Assembly (NCBI RefSeq): GCF_001766235.1
Contig: NZ_CP015166.1
Span: 1-46,811, forward strand
DNA: 46,811 nt
From: Acetobacter ascendens
Lineage (GTDB): Bacteria > Pseudomonadota > Alphaproteobacteria > Acetobacterales > Acetobacteraceae
Reading direction: 5' to 3'
Each line of letters opens with the position of its first letter. The first letter of the stretch is position 1. The notes beneath the pieces are model-generated. The model was not told where the DNA came from and did no database searches. It worked only from the letters and a program-made list of their open reading frames with translations. Shown piece after piece: positions 1 to 7,759 of the stretch. The position numbers and the translations under genes were made by a program.

Positions 1-160
1 TGCCCGCAGGAAACGGGCGTTTCTTTCTAAGTGCCAAAATGACAGTGAACTTAATTCTCAGAGTAATTTCTTTAATGCAGAGCCACTTTCAGGCGCCGGA
101 ATGTCACATAATGACCTGATACGATGGTGTGAGAGCATAGGATATCGGGGCAGCACCTAG
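1..160 (+). pseudogene. 3' fragment of helix-turn-helix replication-type protein
   Basis: Reading from base 2 gives about 52 residues ending ...WCESIGYRGST and a TAG at 158-160. The fragment closely matches the last third of the complete 165-residue protein at 27174-27671, including the SQSN, EPLS and DLIRWCESIGYRGST stretches, so it is the tail of a paralogue. Similarity continues past the stop (the CCAAAAACCAGCA block near 180 and again near 27700), so a whole replication segment was duplicated. The 5' part is missing at the window edge. If the window is circular, the bases before position 1 (46803-46811, AAGATGCTC) fit the preceding codons apart from one missing base, and beyond them lies a Tn3-derived end at 46802. 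The gene would then be truncated by that element rather than only by the window edge. Confidence 0.75.
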
Positions 161-484
161 TCTCACTTCTTCCAACACACCAAAAACCAGCACCGTATGG
201 CTCAGGAATAGGGAGCATGTGAGACCGCACGGGTATAAACTCGGCCTTACTTAGCCCGAACAAATGTATCGAAAGTTCGTTCAAGGTTGCTGCAAGGTTC
301 GCAGCACATATGTCCGAGATTGTCGAAAGGTTTGCGCTAAATTTGCAGGTGTATGTCTCTTTTTATGGCGTAAGAATATCATGTTAGTTGTGGGCAGGAC
401 AGGTGAAGTAGGCCTACCGCAAGCGGCTACGACTTCACACCCTGCTTTATTCGCCTACCGGCTCAACAGGATATTGAACACATG
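161..484. other. Intergenic region without a recognisable gene
   Basis: Only short unconvincing reading frames are present. The first 60 bases are a diverged copy of the sequence downstream of the paralogous gene at 27672-27740. The rest is the leader of the parA operon, presumably holding its promoter, but I cannot assign -35 and -10 boxes with confidence. Confidence 0.5.
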
Positions 485-504
485 AACACCCATTCACCCG
501 AAAA
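485..504 (+). repeat. Left copy of 20-bp inverted repeat flanking the par locus
   Basis: AACACCCATTCACCCGAAAA lies 9 bases before the parA start. Its exact reverse complement, 20 of 20 bases, is at 6177-6196 just after the partner gene. The core TTCACCC/GGGTGAA also recurs at 6134-6160. The placement fits a binding site for the partition partner protein, serving as operator here and as centromere-like site downstream. That role is an inference. Confidence 0.6.
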
Positions 505-513
505 GGCGAAACC

Positions 514-1149
514 ATGAAAACGGGAAAGATTGTGGTCATCTCAAAGCTGAAAGGCGGTTCAGGTGCGACAACACTCACCCGCGAACTGGCTACGTCGGCA
601 CTAGATGCAGGAAAATCGGTTGCTATCATCGACCTTGATGCACAGGGTAGTCTAACGAATTGGTGGAACAGAAGGACGGCAGCCACGCCAGACGCTGGCC
701 CTAAACTAATCCAATTATCACCCGAAAATCTGCCTGACATGATGGAAAAGCTACGGGGTAAGTTTGATCTTGTCCTGATCGACACGCCGCCAAGCACCCA
801 TGACGCTTTGCGGAAGATTGCCAGCAAGGCAGATATGGCCGTGATACCCACCAAGCCTACGCCGGACGATCTGGACGCGGTGGGGCCGGTCATTCGTCAG
901 CTGCGCGGTGTTGTGCCTATGGCGTTCGTGATTAGCCAGATCACCAACAAGCGTAGCCCTGATGCAGTGGAGGCGACCGAATTACTTTCCGCCAGAGCGC
1001 CGGTCATAGGTCGCACCGTCATTCGCGTGGGTTACTATAGGGCAGCCGGTGCGGGGCAATCTGGGTTCGAGACTGACAAGACTGTCAGAGAAGAAATTGC
1101 CACCGTCTATGATAACCTCATGGCCCTGTTAGGAGATTACGACGCATGA
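514..1149 (+). CDS. parA: ParA-family partition ATPase with atypical Walker A
   Basis: A 211-residue ParA/MinD-type protein of the small plasmid class without an N-terminal helix-turn-helix. The deviant Walker A region is at residues 13-20, reading KGGSGATT: the signature lysine K13 is kept, but the usual P-loop lysine is alanine (A18). The Walker A' block DLDAQGS lies near residue 41 and Walker B LVLIDTPPS near residue 88. ParA ATPases move plasmid copies along the nucleoid together with a DNA-binding partner. The stop overlaps the start of the next gene by 4 bases (ATGA), so the two are translationally coupled. Loss of the P-loop lysine predicts weak or no ATP hydrolysis unless another residue compensates. 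Family assignment is secure; activity is not. Confidence 0.85.
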   Translation: MKTGKIVVISKLKGGSGATTLTRELATSALDAGKSVAIIDLDAQGSLTNWWNRRTAATPDAGPKLIQLSPENLPDMMEKLRGKFDLVLIDTPPSTHDALRKIASKADMAVIPTKPTPDDLDAVGPVIRQLRGVVPMAFVISQITNKRSPDAVEATELLSARAPVIGRTVIRVGYYRAAGAGQSGFETDKTVREEIATVYDNLMALLGDYDA

Positions 1150-1291
1150 GCAAGCGGCCTTTCCTTGGTTCCATTGGCCTTGATCTGGACGATATAGAGG
1201 CGAAGCCAGCCAGTGGTCAGAAAGTAGCAGCCTTTCATGAGCAAGCGCCTACACAGCCGCCACAGGATAAACCGGGGGCATATGTCAAAGA
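1146..1291 (+). pseudogene. 5' part of par partner gene, interrupted by Tn3 transposon
   Basis: The start ATG overlaps the parA stop by 4 bases. The first 49 codons read MSKRPFLGSIGLDLDDIEAK and continue to AYVKE, where a Tn3-family element begins at 1292. Removing the element and one copy of the 5-bp target duplication restores the frame: AYVK joins DKAVNMTVYLLP at 5959. The restored product would be about 109 residues, with a disordered N-terminus and a C-terminal ribbon-helix-helix-like segment resembling the small protein encoded at 42384-42641. Position after parA and that resemblance suggest the DNA-binding partner of ParA. As it stands, translation runs on into the transposon end and stops at 1334, so the DNA-binding half is lost. 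Confidence 0.8.
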
Positions 1292-1349
1292 GAGGCCATC
1301 GTGTGGATGGTACGCTAAACAACGTTTGGCATGAACAATAAAGGAACGA

Positions 1350-4325
1350 TCAGGCGGCACGAGCCTGTTTCGACAGATTGAGCGTCTTGCGGCCCGCAGA
1401 AGCTGCGGCTTTGTCCCAGAGGAAGTCTCCGGAAAAGGCGATGTGCTCCCATCCCACCGGGGAAGTATGCGCCAGCAGGTCCTCCGGGACGACCGCCGAT
1501 GTTGAGCGCAGATGTGTGACGGCGGTTTGCAGATAGACTGTATTCCAGTAGACGATCGCCGCGATGACGAGATTGAGGCCCGACGCCCGGTATTGCTGGG
1601 CTTCATGGCTGCGGTCGATGATCCGTCCCTGGCGGAAGGTATGGATTGCCTGGGTCAGCACATGCCGCTGCTCGCTGTTGTTGAGCCCTGCCTGACATCT
1701 CTGCCGCAGATCAGGGGTTTCGAGCCAGTCGAGCATGAACAGAGTGCGCTCGATCTTGCCGATTTCCTGGAGTGCGACGTCGAGCCGATTCTGGCGCTCA
1801 TAGGCAGCAAGCTTGCGCAACATCCTGGAGGGCGCGACATGCCCGGCCTTGATTGATCCGACAAGCCGCAGCACGTCCTCCCATTGTTCCCGAATGATGT
1901 CGGTGCGGATGGTTTTGCCAAGCAGCGGGCTGATGGAGGGATAGGAACTGGCCGGTGCGATGGACGCCAGGCGTCTATCCGGAAAGTCGCGCAGGCGTGG
2001 GCAAAAGCGAAAACCCAACAGGGCGCAGAGCGCGAAGACATGGTCGGTGGCACCACCCGTGTCGGTATAATGCTCGGTGATTTTAAGCCCCGTTCCATGA
2101 TTGGTCAGGCCGTCGAGCACGTATGGCGCTTCGTGTGTCGCAGCCGAGATGACCTTCACATGGTATGGGGCGCGCTGATCAGACACATGCGTGTAAAAGC
2201 TGAACCCATGGTCGACGCCATAGCGGGCATTGACGTCTCCGCCTGAGGCACCGCGCTTGGCCCCGCGAAAGAACTGTCCATCGGAGCTTGAACTCGAACC
2301 CTCACCCCAGATGCGGGAAAATGGCAGACGATGGTGAGAGTCGATGAGGATAGCCAGCGCCTTGCGGTAATTTTCGTCGCGGACGTAAGCGTCGTGGGTC
2401 CAGAAGAGCTGATCACGGGTAACGCCGTGACTCGCGGCAGCCATGCGTGACAGCCCCAGATTGGTAGCGTCCGCCAGAATGGCAGCAAGCAACGCGTTCT
2501 CGTGGGGGCAGGCTTCGCCCGTGCGCAGGTTGGTAAAGGCGTTCAAAAAACCGGTGGCCTGCGCCACCTCGTGCAGCAGCTCCGTGATGCGGATTGGCGG
2601 CATCAGGGCGTTGAGCTGTTGCGCCAGGTCTTCCGCCTTGGGAGGCGTTGTTGCGCGTATCGGCGATATCTGGAGGTGCCCGTCTCGGAATCGTACGCCT
2701 TGCAAAGCGTCGCGTTTCAGGCTTTGCGCAAACTTCTTCAGGCGTTTATCCAATTCGCGAGCGCGCTGATCCAGCCATTCATCCGCCGACAGGGGAAGGT
2801 CAAGTTCGGCAATGAACGGTTTTGCCTGCTCCGTACTGAGCATGTAGCTGTCGAAGCGACGATAATTGGCCGACCGCTCGATCCACACATCACCGGAACG
2901 CAGCTTGTTGCGCAAATGCGCGAGCGTCGCGATTTCCCACAGACGCCGGTTGGGCTTGTCATCCTGATCGATAACGATCTTCTGCCATTCCTTGCGAAAC
3001 GGCATCGGTGCGTCGCCAGGTAAATCGCGTTTGCCTGCTCTGTTGAGGTTCCGCAACAACGTGATCGCAGCCAGGGTCTTGGCGCCTCCTCTTCCTGCCT
3101 GGAATTCCAGCGTTTCCAGCAGATCGGGCGCGAATTTTCGAAGGGTAATATAACGCTCCGCAGCGGCTGTCAGAGGATCGAGGTCGGCAGTCCTGGCGAT
3201 CGCCCCAACCTCTGACCTTGCTTTCAACAGGGTCGCCCATCCGACCGTGGCATCCAGAGTTTCCATGGGATCTCTGCCGTCGCTGGCCGCCTCGGCCAAG
3301 GCATCGATGGTCGCCTGAAACAGGCGCATCAGGCGTGCGACGTTCTTCGACGTTGCCGAAAAGCTGCGGGCCTTTGTGTTCCGTGCCCGGGTAAAGATGC
3401 TGCCGACCAGCTTGTCAGCCATGTCCAGGGCGCTGTCCGTCAGACGTTCCTCGGCATCGATCAGGAAAGCGACGAGCGTGGCGTAACGGCGTGATGGCGT
3501 GTAGCGCTCGATCATCGAGGCCGGAGATATCCGGCCTTCCCGGACGTATTGGTGAAAGCGGTCGATGTGAATGCGCTTGGCGACGACGGGATCAATCCCG
3601 ATCTGTCGAACCTGTCTCAACAATTCCAGAATGCGCTTGATGTGATCCGGCTTGACGGCAACCGGTATGGTCTTGAGCGAGGCAAGTTGGCTGATGCTCC
3701 CTTCAGGCGTTGTGGCGAAAAGCCGATCCAGCGCCGTGACCTGATCGCCTGTGAGGCCCTGCGTTAACGCCTGCGCGGTCTTCCGTCGGGCCCGCGCCCG
3801 TCCCGCAATGCTGGCGCGTTCGATGGTTGAAATCGAAGGGAGTGCGATTTTGGCATGGCGTAGCGCGTCCATCACGGCCCGGACGATTACGATGCCGCTG
3901 TCCGTGGCCCAGGCTGCGTTTGCCGCAGCCTCGATCATGAACGGGATATCGACTCTCTGGGGCGCGCGCAGGCCAAGGATCGTCATCAGATCGCGGGCAT
4001 GATCGGTCATCGTCTGCTCCCGCGCGGCGTAATCGGCGAGGTCGCTGCCGGAAAGCTCAAGTTGGTCTGCCACGAAGGCGACCAACGCGGATGGCGTCGA
4101 TCCGACGTCCTGCACAAACTGAGCCAGTGTTGTTCCCGGGTGCCTGAGTAACGCCAGTTGCACGGCAACGCCCATCTGGGTGCGTCGCCTGCGCCGGGAA
4201 CCGATGATATCCAGATCCGATGGCTCGAAAGTGTAAAGGCGGACCAGACTGTCCCGGTCTGTCGGGATGGCGAGCATCTGATCCCGTTCCTGGGCTGTCA
4301 GCAGGTGATGTTTGAGCCTGGTCAC
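1350..4325 (-). CDS. tnpA: Tn3-family transposase
   Basis: At 991 residues this is full length for a Tn3-family DDE transposase (usually about 960-1,010). The N-terminal DNA-binding region (RRRRRTQMGVAVQLALLRHP near residue 44) is typical. Catalytic blocks are SSSDGQFFRG near residue 682, TDTGGATDHVFALC near 753-765 and IGKIERTLFMLDW near 855-865, supplying the two aspartates and the glutamate. The C-terminus has the family signature RASGLNLVIAAIVYWNT and VGWEHIAFSGDFLW. The stop lies 12 bases inside from the left inverted repeat, the usual arrangement. The product carries out replicative transposition between the two 46-bp ends. No frameshift is seen. Confidence 0.96.
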   Translation of the reverse strand: MTRLKHHLLTAQERDQMLAIPTDRDSLVRLYTFEPSDLDIIGSRRRRRTQMGVAVQLALLRHPGTTLAQFVQDVGSTPSALVAFVADQLELSGSDLADYAAREQTMTDHARDLMTILGLRAPQRVDIPFMIEAAANAAWATDSGIVIVRAVMDALRHAKIALPSISTIERASIAGRARARRKTAQALTQGLTGDQVTALDRLFATTPEGSISQLASLKTIPVAVKPDHIKRILELLRQVRQIGIDPVVAKRIHIDRFHQYVREGRISPASMIERYTPSRRYATLVAFLIDAEERLTDSALDMADKLVGSIFTRARNTKARSFSATSKNVARLMRLFQATIDALAEAASDGRDPMETLDATVGWATLLKARSEVGAIARTADLDPLTAAAERYITLRKFAPDLLETLEFQAGRGGAKTLAAITLLRNLNRAGKRDLPGDAPMPFRKEWQKIVIDQDDKPNRRLWEIATLAHLRNKLRSGDVWIERSANYRRFDSYMLSTEQAKPFIAELDLPLSADEWLDQRARELDKRLKKFAQSLKRDALQGVRFRDGHLQISPIRATTPPKAEDLAQQLNALMPPIRITELLHEVAQATGFLNAFTNLRTGEACPHENALLAAILADATNLGLSRMAAASHGVTRDQLFWTHDAYVRDENYRKALAILIDSHHRLPFSRIWGEGSSSSSDGQFFRGAKRGASGGDVNARYGVDHGFSFYTHVSDQRAPYHVKVISAATHEAPYVLDGLTNHGTGLKITEHYTDTGGATDHVFALCALLGFRFCPRLRDFPDRRLASIAPASSYPSISPLLGKTIRTDIIREQWEDVLRLVGSIKAGHVAPSRMLRKLAAYERQNRLDVALQEIGKIERTLFMLDWLETPDLRQRCQAGLNNSEQRHVLTQAIHTFRQGRIIDRSHEAQQYRASGLNLVIAAIVYWNTVYLQTAVTHLRSTSAVVPEDLLAHTSPVGWEHIAFSGDFLWDKAAASAGRKTLNLSKQARAA

Positions 4326-4464
4326 GCTGTCATTCCGTCCACAAAAGGTCAGTCTCGGCTATGGACAGCGGAGAGTAAAGAGACGCATTATGTGGACGGA
4401 TATTGTCGATCCGGAATGGTCATTCACTCAGTGTCCACAGAACGGTCGTTTGGGAGACGGTGCC
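4326..4464. promoter_or_regulatory. Candidate res site and divergent tnpA/tnpR promoters
   Basis: This 139-base gap separates the divergent tnpA and tnpR. It contains repeated GTCCACA/TGTGGAC motifs (near 4335, 4391 and 4433) in both orientations, as expected for paired resolvase-binding subsites. Resolvases of this family resolve cointegrates here and repress both genes. The assignment rests on position and motif repetition. Confidence 0.6.
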
Positions 4465-5049
4465 ATGGGCGGCATTCTGGGATACGCGCGTGTCAGTACC
4501 GGTGATCAGGATGTGGCCGGGCAGCGTATGCGATTGGAAGAAGCCGGTACGATCCGTGTGTTCACCGATGTGATGTCGGGCAAGAGCATGGAGCGACCAG
4601 GACTGGACGAGCTGCTGGAATACGCACGCAAGGGCGATACGCTTGCGGTTGTGCGGCTCGACCGCCTCGGTCGTTCACTGGGAGAGTTGCTGACAACGGT
4701 GACCATGCTCCGCTCACGCGGAATAGCGTTGCTCAGCCTGGAGGAGAAAATCGACACTTCCTCCGCAGCCGGAGAGCTGATCTTCCACGTCTTCGGCGCC
4801 ATTGCGCATTTTGAGCGGCGACTGATCTCAGAACGTACACGCGACGGGATTGCAGCGGCGAGAGCAAAGGGCAGGCTGCCGGGGCGGCAGCCGCTCGACA
4901 ACGACAAGATCAGCGCGGCGCTAAAACTTATCGCGGCGAGCGTGTCGCCGACTGAAGCGGCGCGTCAGCTCGGGATCGGGCGATCGACTGTCTATCGCGA
5001 GATGAAGCGTCTTGGCGTCGCGCGGCCGACACCATCGGCTGTATCATGA
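4465..5049 (+). CDS. tnpR: Serine resolvase of Tn3-family transposon
   Basis: A 194-residue resolvase/invertase. I chose the ATG at 4465 over the upstream in-frame ATG at 4312 because the protein then starts MGGILGYARVSTGDQD, the conserved start of the family, and GGGAGACGG precedes it. The nucleophile is Ser11 in YARVS. The RLDRLGRSL block and the E-helix HFERRLISERTRDGIAAARAKG are intact, followed by a C-terminal helix-turn-helix (SPTEAARQLGIGRSTVYREM). It resolves cointegrates at the adjacent res site. The stop overlaps the next start by 4 bases. Confidence 0.93.
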   Translation: MGGILGYARVSTGDQDVAGQRMRLEEAGTIRVFTDVMSGKSMERPGLDELLEYARKGDTLAVVRLDRLGRSLGELLTTVTMLRSRGIALLSLEEKIDTSSAAGELIFHVFGAIAHFERRLISERTRDGIAAARAKGRLPGRQPLDNDKISAALKLIAASVSPTEAARQLGIGRSTVYREMKRLGVARPTPSAVS

Positions 5050-5825
5050 CAACAGACGATCAAGTGGTTCTCAGCGCGCGCGAGAAAGAAGCTCTACGTC
5101 TGCTTCTGGTCGGCCATGACGCGAAATCCATCGCCAATACGCTTGGTCTGTCGGTGCACACAATAAATGACCGCCTACGCGATGCGCGGCGCAAGCTGGG
5201 CGTTTCGAGCAGCCGTGAAGCTGCCCGACGTCTCGCCGAGATGGATGGGGGCACCCCCAATAATGTCGGCCCCAAAGAAATTGGGGGTGCCGAAGCAACT
5301 TCTTCGGTGGATAGAGCCAAAGAGCCAGCACCGCCGCGATCGTCGGGGCATCGCCTGGCGTGGCTTACCGGAGGAATGCTTATCATGTCTCTTATCATTG
5401 CGGCCGCAGCGCTTTTGACCATCAGCGGGCAGGACGACGCCCGGGTTTCCGCCCAGAATATTTCGACAAGCATTGCCCGTCCTGCCGAAACAAAGGCATC
5501 GGCCGATGCCCGCAAATGGGTCGAATTGCTTGATGAAGGGCAGTGGGATGCAAGCTGGCAAGCCGCAGGCACACTGTTCAAGGCAAAGATCACCCCGGCG
5601 CAGTGGGCCACTACGATCCAGTCTGTACGACAACCGTTGGGACGCCCGTCATCACGCACTTTCCAAAGCGTGATGCAGACAAAAACGCTGCCGGGCGCGC
5701 CAGCGGGTGACTATCAGATCATTCAGTTCCAGACGCGTTTCGCTAACAAACCCAACGCGGTTGAAACCGTCGTACTTTCGCGTGAACAGGCATATTGGCG
5801 CGTTAGCGGATATTTCATCCGCTAA
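5046..5825 (+). CDS. LuxR-type HTH, membrane anchor and DUF4019 protein
   Basis: This 259-residue protein has three parts. Residues 8-65 form a LuxR/GerE-type helix-turn-helix (LSAREKEALRLLLVGHDAKS, then TLGLSVHTINDRLRDARRKL). A single transmembrane helix follows at about 107-128 (LAWLTGGMLIMSLIIAAAAL). The C-terminal domain, about 155-259, has the pattern of DUF4019: WVELLDEGQWDASWQAAGTL, then LPGAPAGDYQIIQFQTRFAN and WRVSGYFIR. The C-terminal domain would lie outside the cytoplasm and the DNA-binding domain inside. The gene overlaps the tnpR stop and ends inside the right transposon end, so it is cargo. Its role is unknown; a one-component membrane sensor-regulator is my inference. Confidence 0.8.
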   Translation: MTTDDQVVLSAREKEALRLLLVGHDAKSIANTLGLSVHTINDRLRDARRKLGVSSSREAARRLAEMDGGTPNNVGPKEIGGAEATSSVDRAKEPAPPRSSGHRLAWLTGGMLIMSLIIAAAALLTISGQDDARVSAQNISTSIARPAETKASADARKWVELLDEGQWDASWQAAGTLFKAKITPAQWATTIQSVRQPLGRPSSRTFQSVMQTKTLPGAPAGDYQIIQFQTRFANKPNAVETVVLSREQAYWRVSGYFIR

Positions 5826-5953
5826 CTTCCGTGCTGCTTGCCGTTGTTCAACAAAGAAACAGCGGCTTGCCCTCAGGCAAGATCACGCTACCCAGACGTT
5901 CTTCTACTGTTCATGCTAAACGTTGTTTAGCGTACTTTCCACACGATGGCCTC

Positions 5954-6139
5954 AAAGACAAGGCGGTGAATATGACGGTCTATCTCTTGCCGCATGACCA
6001 CAAGCGACTGAAACAGCTTGCTGTTGAGCATGACACCACCATTCAGGCGTTAGTCATGGATGGGCTGGACGTGATCTTGAAGGATAACGGACAAGAACCT
6101 CTTACCCGTTGGAAAACCAGACGTAAGCCGAGAGGGTGA
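5954..6139 (+). pseudogene. 3' part of par partner gene (ribbon-helix-helix-like)
   Basis: From the target duplication onward the frame reads KDKAVNMTVYLLPHDHKRLK, then LAVEHDTTIQALVMDGLDVI, ending RRKPRG. The pattern (a strand, then HKRLKQLAVEHDTTIQALV) resembles ribbon-helix-helix DNA-binding proteins and matches the C-terminal half of the 85-residue protein at 42384-42641 (GLHQLALDTDTTIQGLIGEA). It joins in frame with codons up to 1289 when the transposon is removed. It has no start of its own apart from an internal ATG at 5972, so any expression would be of a truncated DNA-binding domain. Confidence 0.8.
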
Positions 6140-6176
6140 ACACCTTACAAGCTGGTCAGTGTTTCACCCGTTCAAG

Positions 6177-6196
6177 TTTTCGGGTGAATGGGTGTT
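6177..6196 (-). repeat. Right copy of 20-bp inverted repeat flanking the par locus
   Basis: TTTTCGGGTGAATGGGTGTT is the exact reverse complement of 485-504. Two further half-motifs, GGGTGAACACC (6134-6144) and TTTCACCC (6162-6169), lie just upstream, giving a small cluster after the partner gene. Confidence 0.6.
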
Positions 6197-6254
6197 AAGC
6201 CGACTGTCAGGCTAGCAACTTTTCTGGACACTTCCGGCCTTGGCTGAGAACCGA

Positions 6255-6345
6255 GTTTTTCGAGTGTCAGGAAAACACACAAAACGAATTTATTGACATA
6301 TTGTCAGCGTATTACTTAGGTGTTTTCTGACACATAAGGGAGCGT
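6255..6345. promoter_or_regulatory. Candidate resolution site/operator of the downstream resolvase
   Basis: Inverted motifs GTGTCAGGAAAACAC (near 6263) and GTGTTTTCTGACAC (near 6319) face each other about 40 bases apart, with TTGACA near 6293 as a candidate -35. A diverged copy of the same arrangement lies upstream of the resolvase remnant at 27820-27910. Conservation in front of both copies suggests the recombination site and autoregulatory operator. Confidence 0.55.
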
Positions 6346-6350
6346 TCATC

Positions 6351-6911
6351 ATGGCCGGTCAGATCATCGCCTATGTTCGAGTATCAAGTGTTGACCAGAA
6401 CACGGACCGGCAGAGGTTCGATGGGGTGAAGGTGGATAAGACCTTCACGGACAAATGCTCCGGCGGCACGCGGAACAGACCGGCCCTCATCGAGATGCTG
6501 CGTTATGTAAGGGAAGGTGACACCATCATCTGTCACAGCATCGACCGGCTTGCTCGTGACCTTCAAGACCTATTGCATCTTGTGGAGACACTCACAGCCC
6601 GTGGCGTAGGTGTTCGGTTTATCAAAGAAGCCCTGACGTTCGAGGGGAACGCTTCGCCCATGCAGACGATGATCCTGCAAGTGATGGGGTCTTTCGCTCA
6701 ATTCGAGCGGTCTTTAATCAAGGAACGCCAGCGCGAAGGGCAACAGGCTGCCAGAGCCAGGGGAAAGCTACCCGGACGCAGGAAATCCCTGTCACCGGAA
6801 CAGATCACGGAACTAAAGGCCCGCGTTTCTGCCCATGAGCCCAAAGCCCGGATTGCTCGTGACTTAGGAATAAGTCGGGAAACGCTTTATGCGTATCTCA
6901 AGGCTGCCTGA
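6351..6911 (+). CDS. Serine recombinase (plasmid resolvase/invertase family)
   Basis: A complete 186-residue small serine recombinase. Catalytic Ser12 lies in AYVRVSSVDQN. Other family blocks are SIDRLARDLQDLLHLV, the long E-helix FAQFERSLIKERQREGQQAA and a C-terminal helix-turn-helix (PKARIARDLGISRETLYAYL). AAGGGAGCG precedes the start. It sits just after the partition locus, not inside a transposon, so multimer resolution of the plasmid is the likely job. A diverged, internally deleted copy is at 27918-27990. Confidence 0.9.
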   Translation: MAGQIIAYVRVSSVDQNTDRQRFDGVKVDKTFTDKCSGGTRNRPALIEMLRYVREGDTIICHSIDRLARDLQDLLHLVETLTARGVGVRFIKEALTFEGNASPMQTMILQVMGSFAQFERSLIKERQREGQQAARARGKLPGRRKSLSPEQITELKARVSAHEPKARIARDLGISRETLYAYLKAA

Positions 6912-7076
6912 GGCTCAGGCCACCATTGCCTGCCATACCGCCGGGTTCACGCCACAAGACATGCAGAACGTCCGTAAAGCATATCTGGAAGCCACGATCT
7001 GTTAAAAATTGCATGTTCGGGGGAGATAGGCTTGATCTCAGAGTATTTCTTGTTGTGGTTGAATACATAATTGTGC

Positions 7077-7100
7077 TACAAAATCAGCATACAATTTGTA
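7077..7100. promoter_or_regulatory. Imperfect palindrome, candidate antitoxin operator
   Basis: TACAAAAT and ATTTGTA form near-symmetric arms about the short gap just before the antitoxin gene. Antitoxins of this type usually bind such a site and repress their own operon. Confidence 0.4.
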
Positions 7101-7111
7101 TGGAGGAAGCT

Positions 7112-7348
7112 ATGGCATCTCCGCTTTCAATCCGGCTAGATGAACGTCTACGTCTCAATCTTGAACAGGAAGCAGCAGCGAGCGGTATTCCTTTGAGTCA
7201 GCTTGTCCGTGATCTCCTGGAAACAGGAGCAAAGCGCGCGCGCCGCGATCGTATTCGCAGAGACAGTGCACGGGTTGCCCGCTACGTTGCGGCAACACCT
7301 TCTGCCCAGGAACTTTTTGAAGAGACCGGCGGAACCCATGGTGCGTGA
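7112..7348 (+). CDS. Ribbon-helix-helix antitoxin of a PemK/MazF-type pair
   Basis: A 78-residue protein starting MASPLSIRLDERLRLNLEQE at 7112, preceded by GGAGGA at 7102. The first 45 residues (a short strand, then EAAASGIPLSQLVRDLLE) fit a ribbon-helix-helix DNA-binding fold. The rest is basic and then acidic, as in antitoxins with an extended toxin-binding tail. The stop codon lies 9 bases downstream of the start of the next gene, so the two genes overlap. It should neutralise the downstream toxin and repress the operon. Confidence 0.75.
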   Translation: MASPLSIRLDERLRLNLEQEAAASGIPLSQLVRDLLETGAKRARRDRIRRDSARVARYVAATPSAQELFEETGGTHGA

Positions 7349-7724
7349 TCGGTCGGTTGTCGCCAGCGGGAGAGTTTTCGCTCCTGGCGAGATTGTTCTT
7401 GCAGATTGGCGGGGTGATGCCTTGCCAAAAGAGCCGAACAAACTCCGCCCTGCTGTTGTTGTTGAAGATGAATTATTTCCGCCTGAATGGCCGAACGTCA
7501 TGCTTGTTCCCCTAACCGACGACGAGAACCTCGTTATTCCCGATCTGGCGGTTCGGATTGATCCGAGCGCTGATAACGGCTGTTCCAAGTCATGTTGGGC
7601 AATTAGCGCTTTGCTGACAACCACATCCAAGCATCGTCTCCGCATAACCGGAAGCAAGGTACGTCCTGATCAATTATTCACAATCAGACGTCAGATTGCT
7701 TTGTTGGTTGGAGCTGATGGTTAA
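7338..7724 (+). CDS. PemK/MazF-family mRNA interferase toxin
   Basis: A 128-residue protein. The ATG at 7338 overlaps the antitoxin gene and is the sensible start. Features are the MazF/PemK barrel pattern FAPGEIVLADWRGDALPKEP, then NKLRPAVVVEDELF, NVMLVPLTDDENLVIPD, SKSCWAISALLTTTSKHRL and the closing PDQLFTIRRQIALLVG. Toxins of this family cleave mRNA. With the preceding antitoxin it forms a post-segregational stability module next to the partition and resolvase genes. Confidence 0.8.
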   Translation: MVRDRSVVASGRVFAPGEIVLADWRGDALPKEPNKLRPAVVVEDELFPPEWPNVMLVPLTDDENLVIPDLAVRIDPSADNGCSKSCWAISALLTTTSKHRLRITGSKVRPDQLFTIRRQIALLVGADG

Positions 7725-7759
7725 ATCGACGTAGCTGTCTTTCCTCTTACCTGACATGC

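Larger units (their letters stand above)
1292..5953. mobile_element. Tn3-family transposon (tnpA, tnpR, LuxR-HTH/DUF4019 cargo), 4,662 bp
   Basis: Inverted repeats of about 46 bp (1292-1337 and 5908-5953) match at 43 of 46 positions and begin GAGGCCATCGTGTGG. The element is flanked by an exact 5-bp direct repeat AAAGA (1287-1291 and 5954-5958), as expected for Tn3-family insertion. It carries a divergent transposase and resolvase with a candidate res site between them (4326-4464), plus a membrane-anchored regulator-like gene. The terminal GAGG differs from the GGGG seen at most Tn3-family ends. Intact ends, genes and target duplication indicate a recent insertion. Confidence 0.92.

Noticed and set aside
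4312..4464. N-terminal extension of the Tn3 resolvase (51 extra residues)
   Set aside because: It runs through the candidate res site and is not conserved; the ATG at 4465 with GGGAGACGG gives the standard N-terminus.
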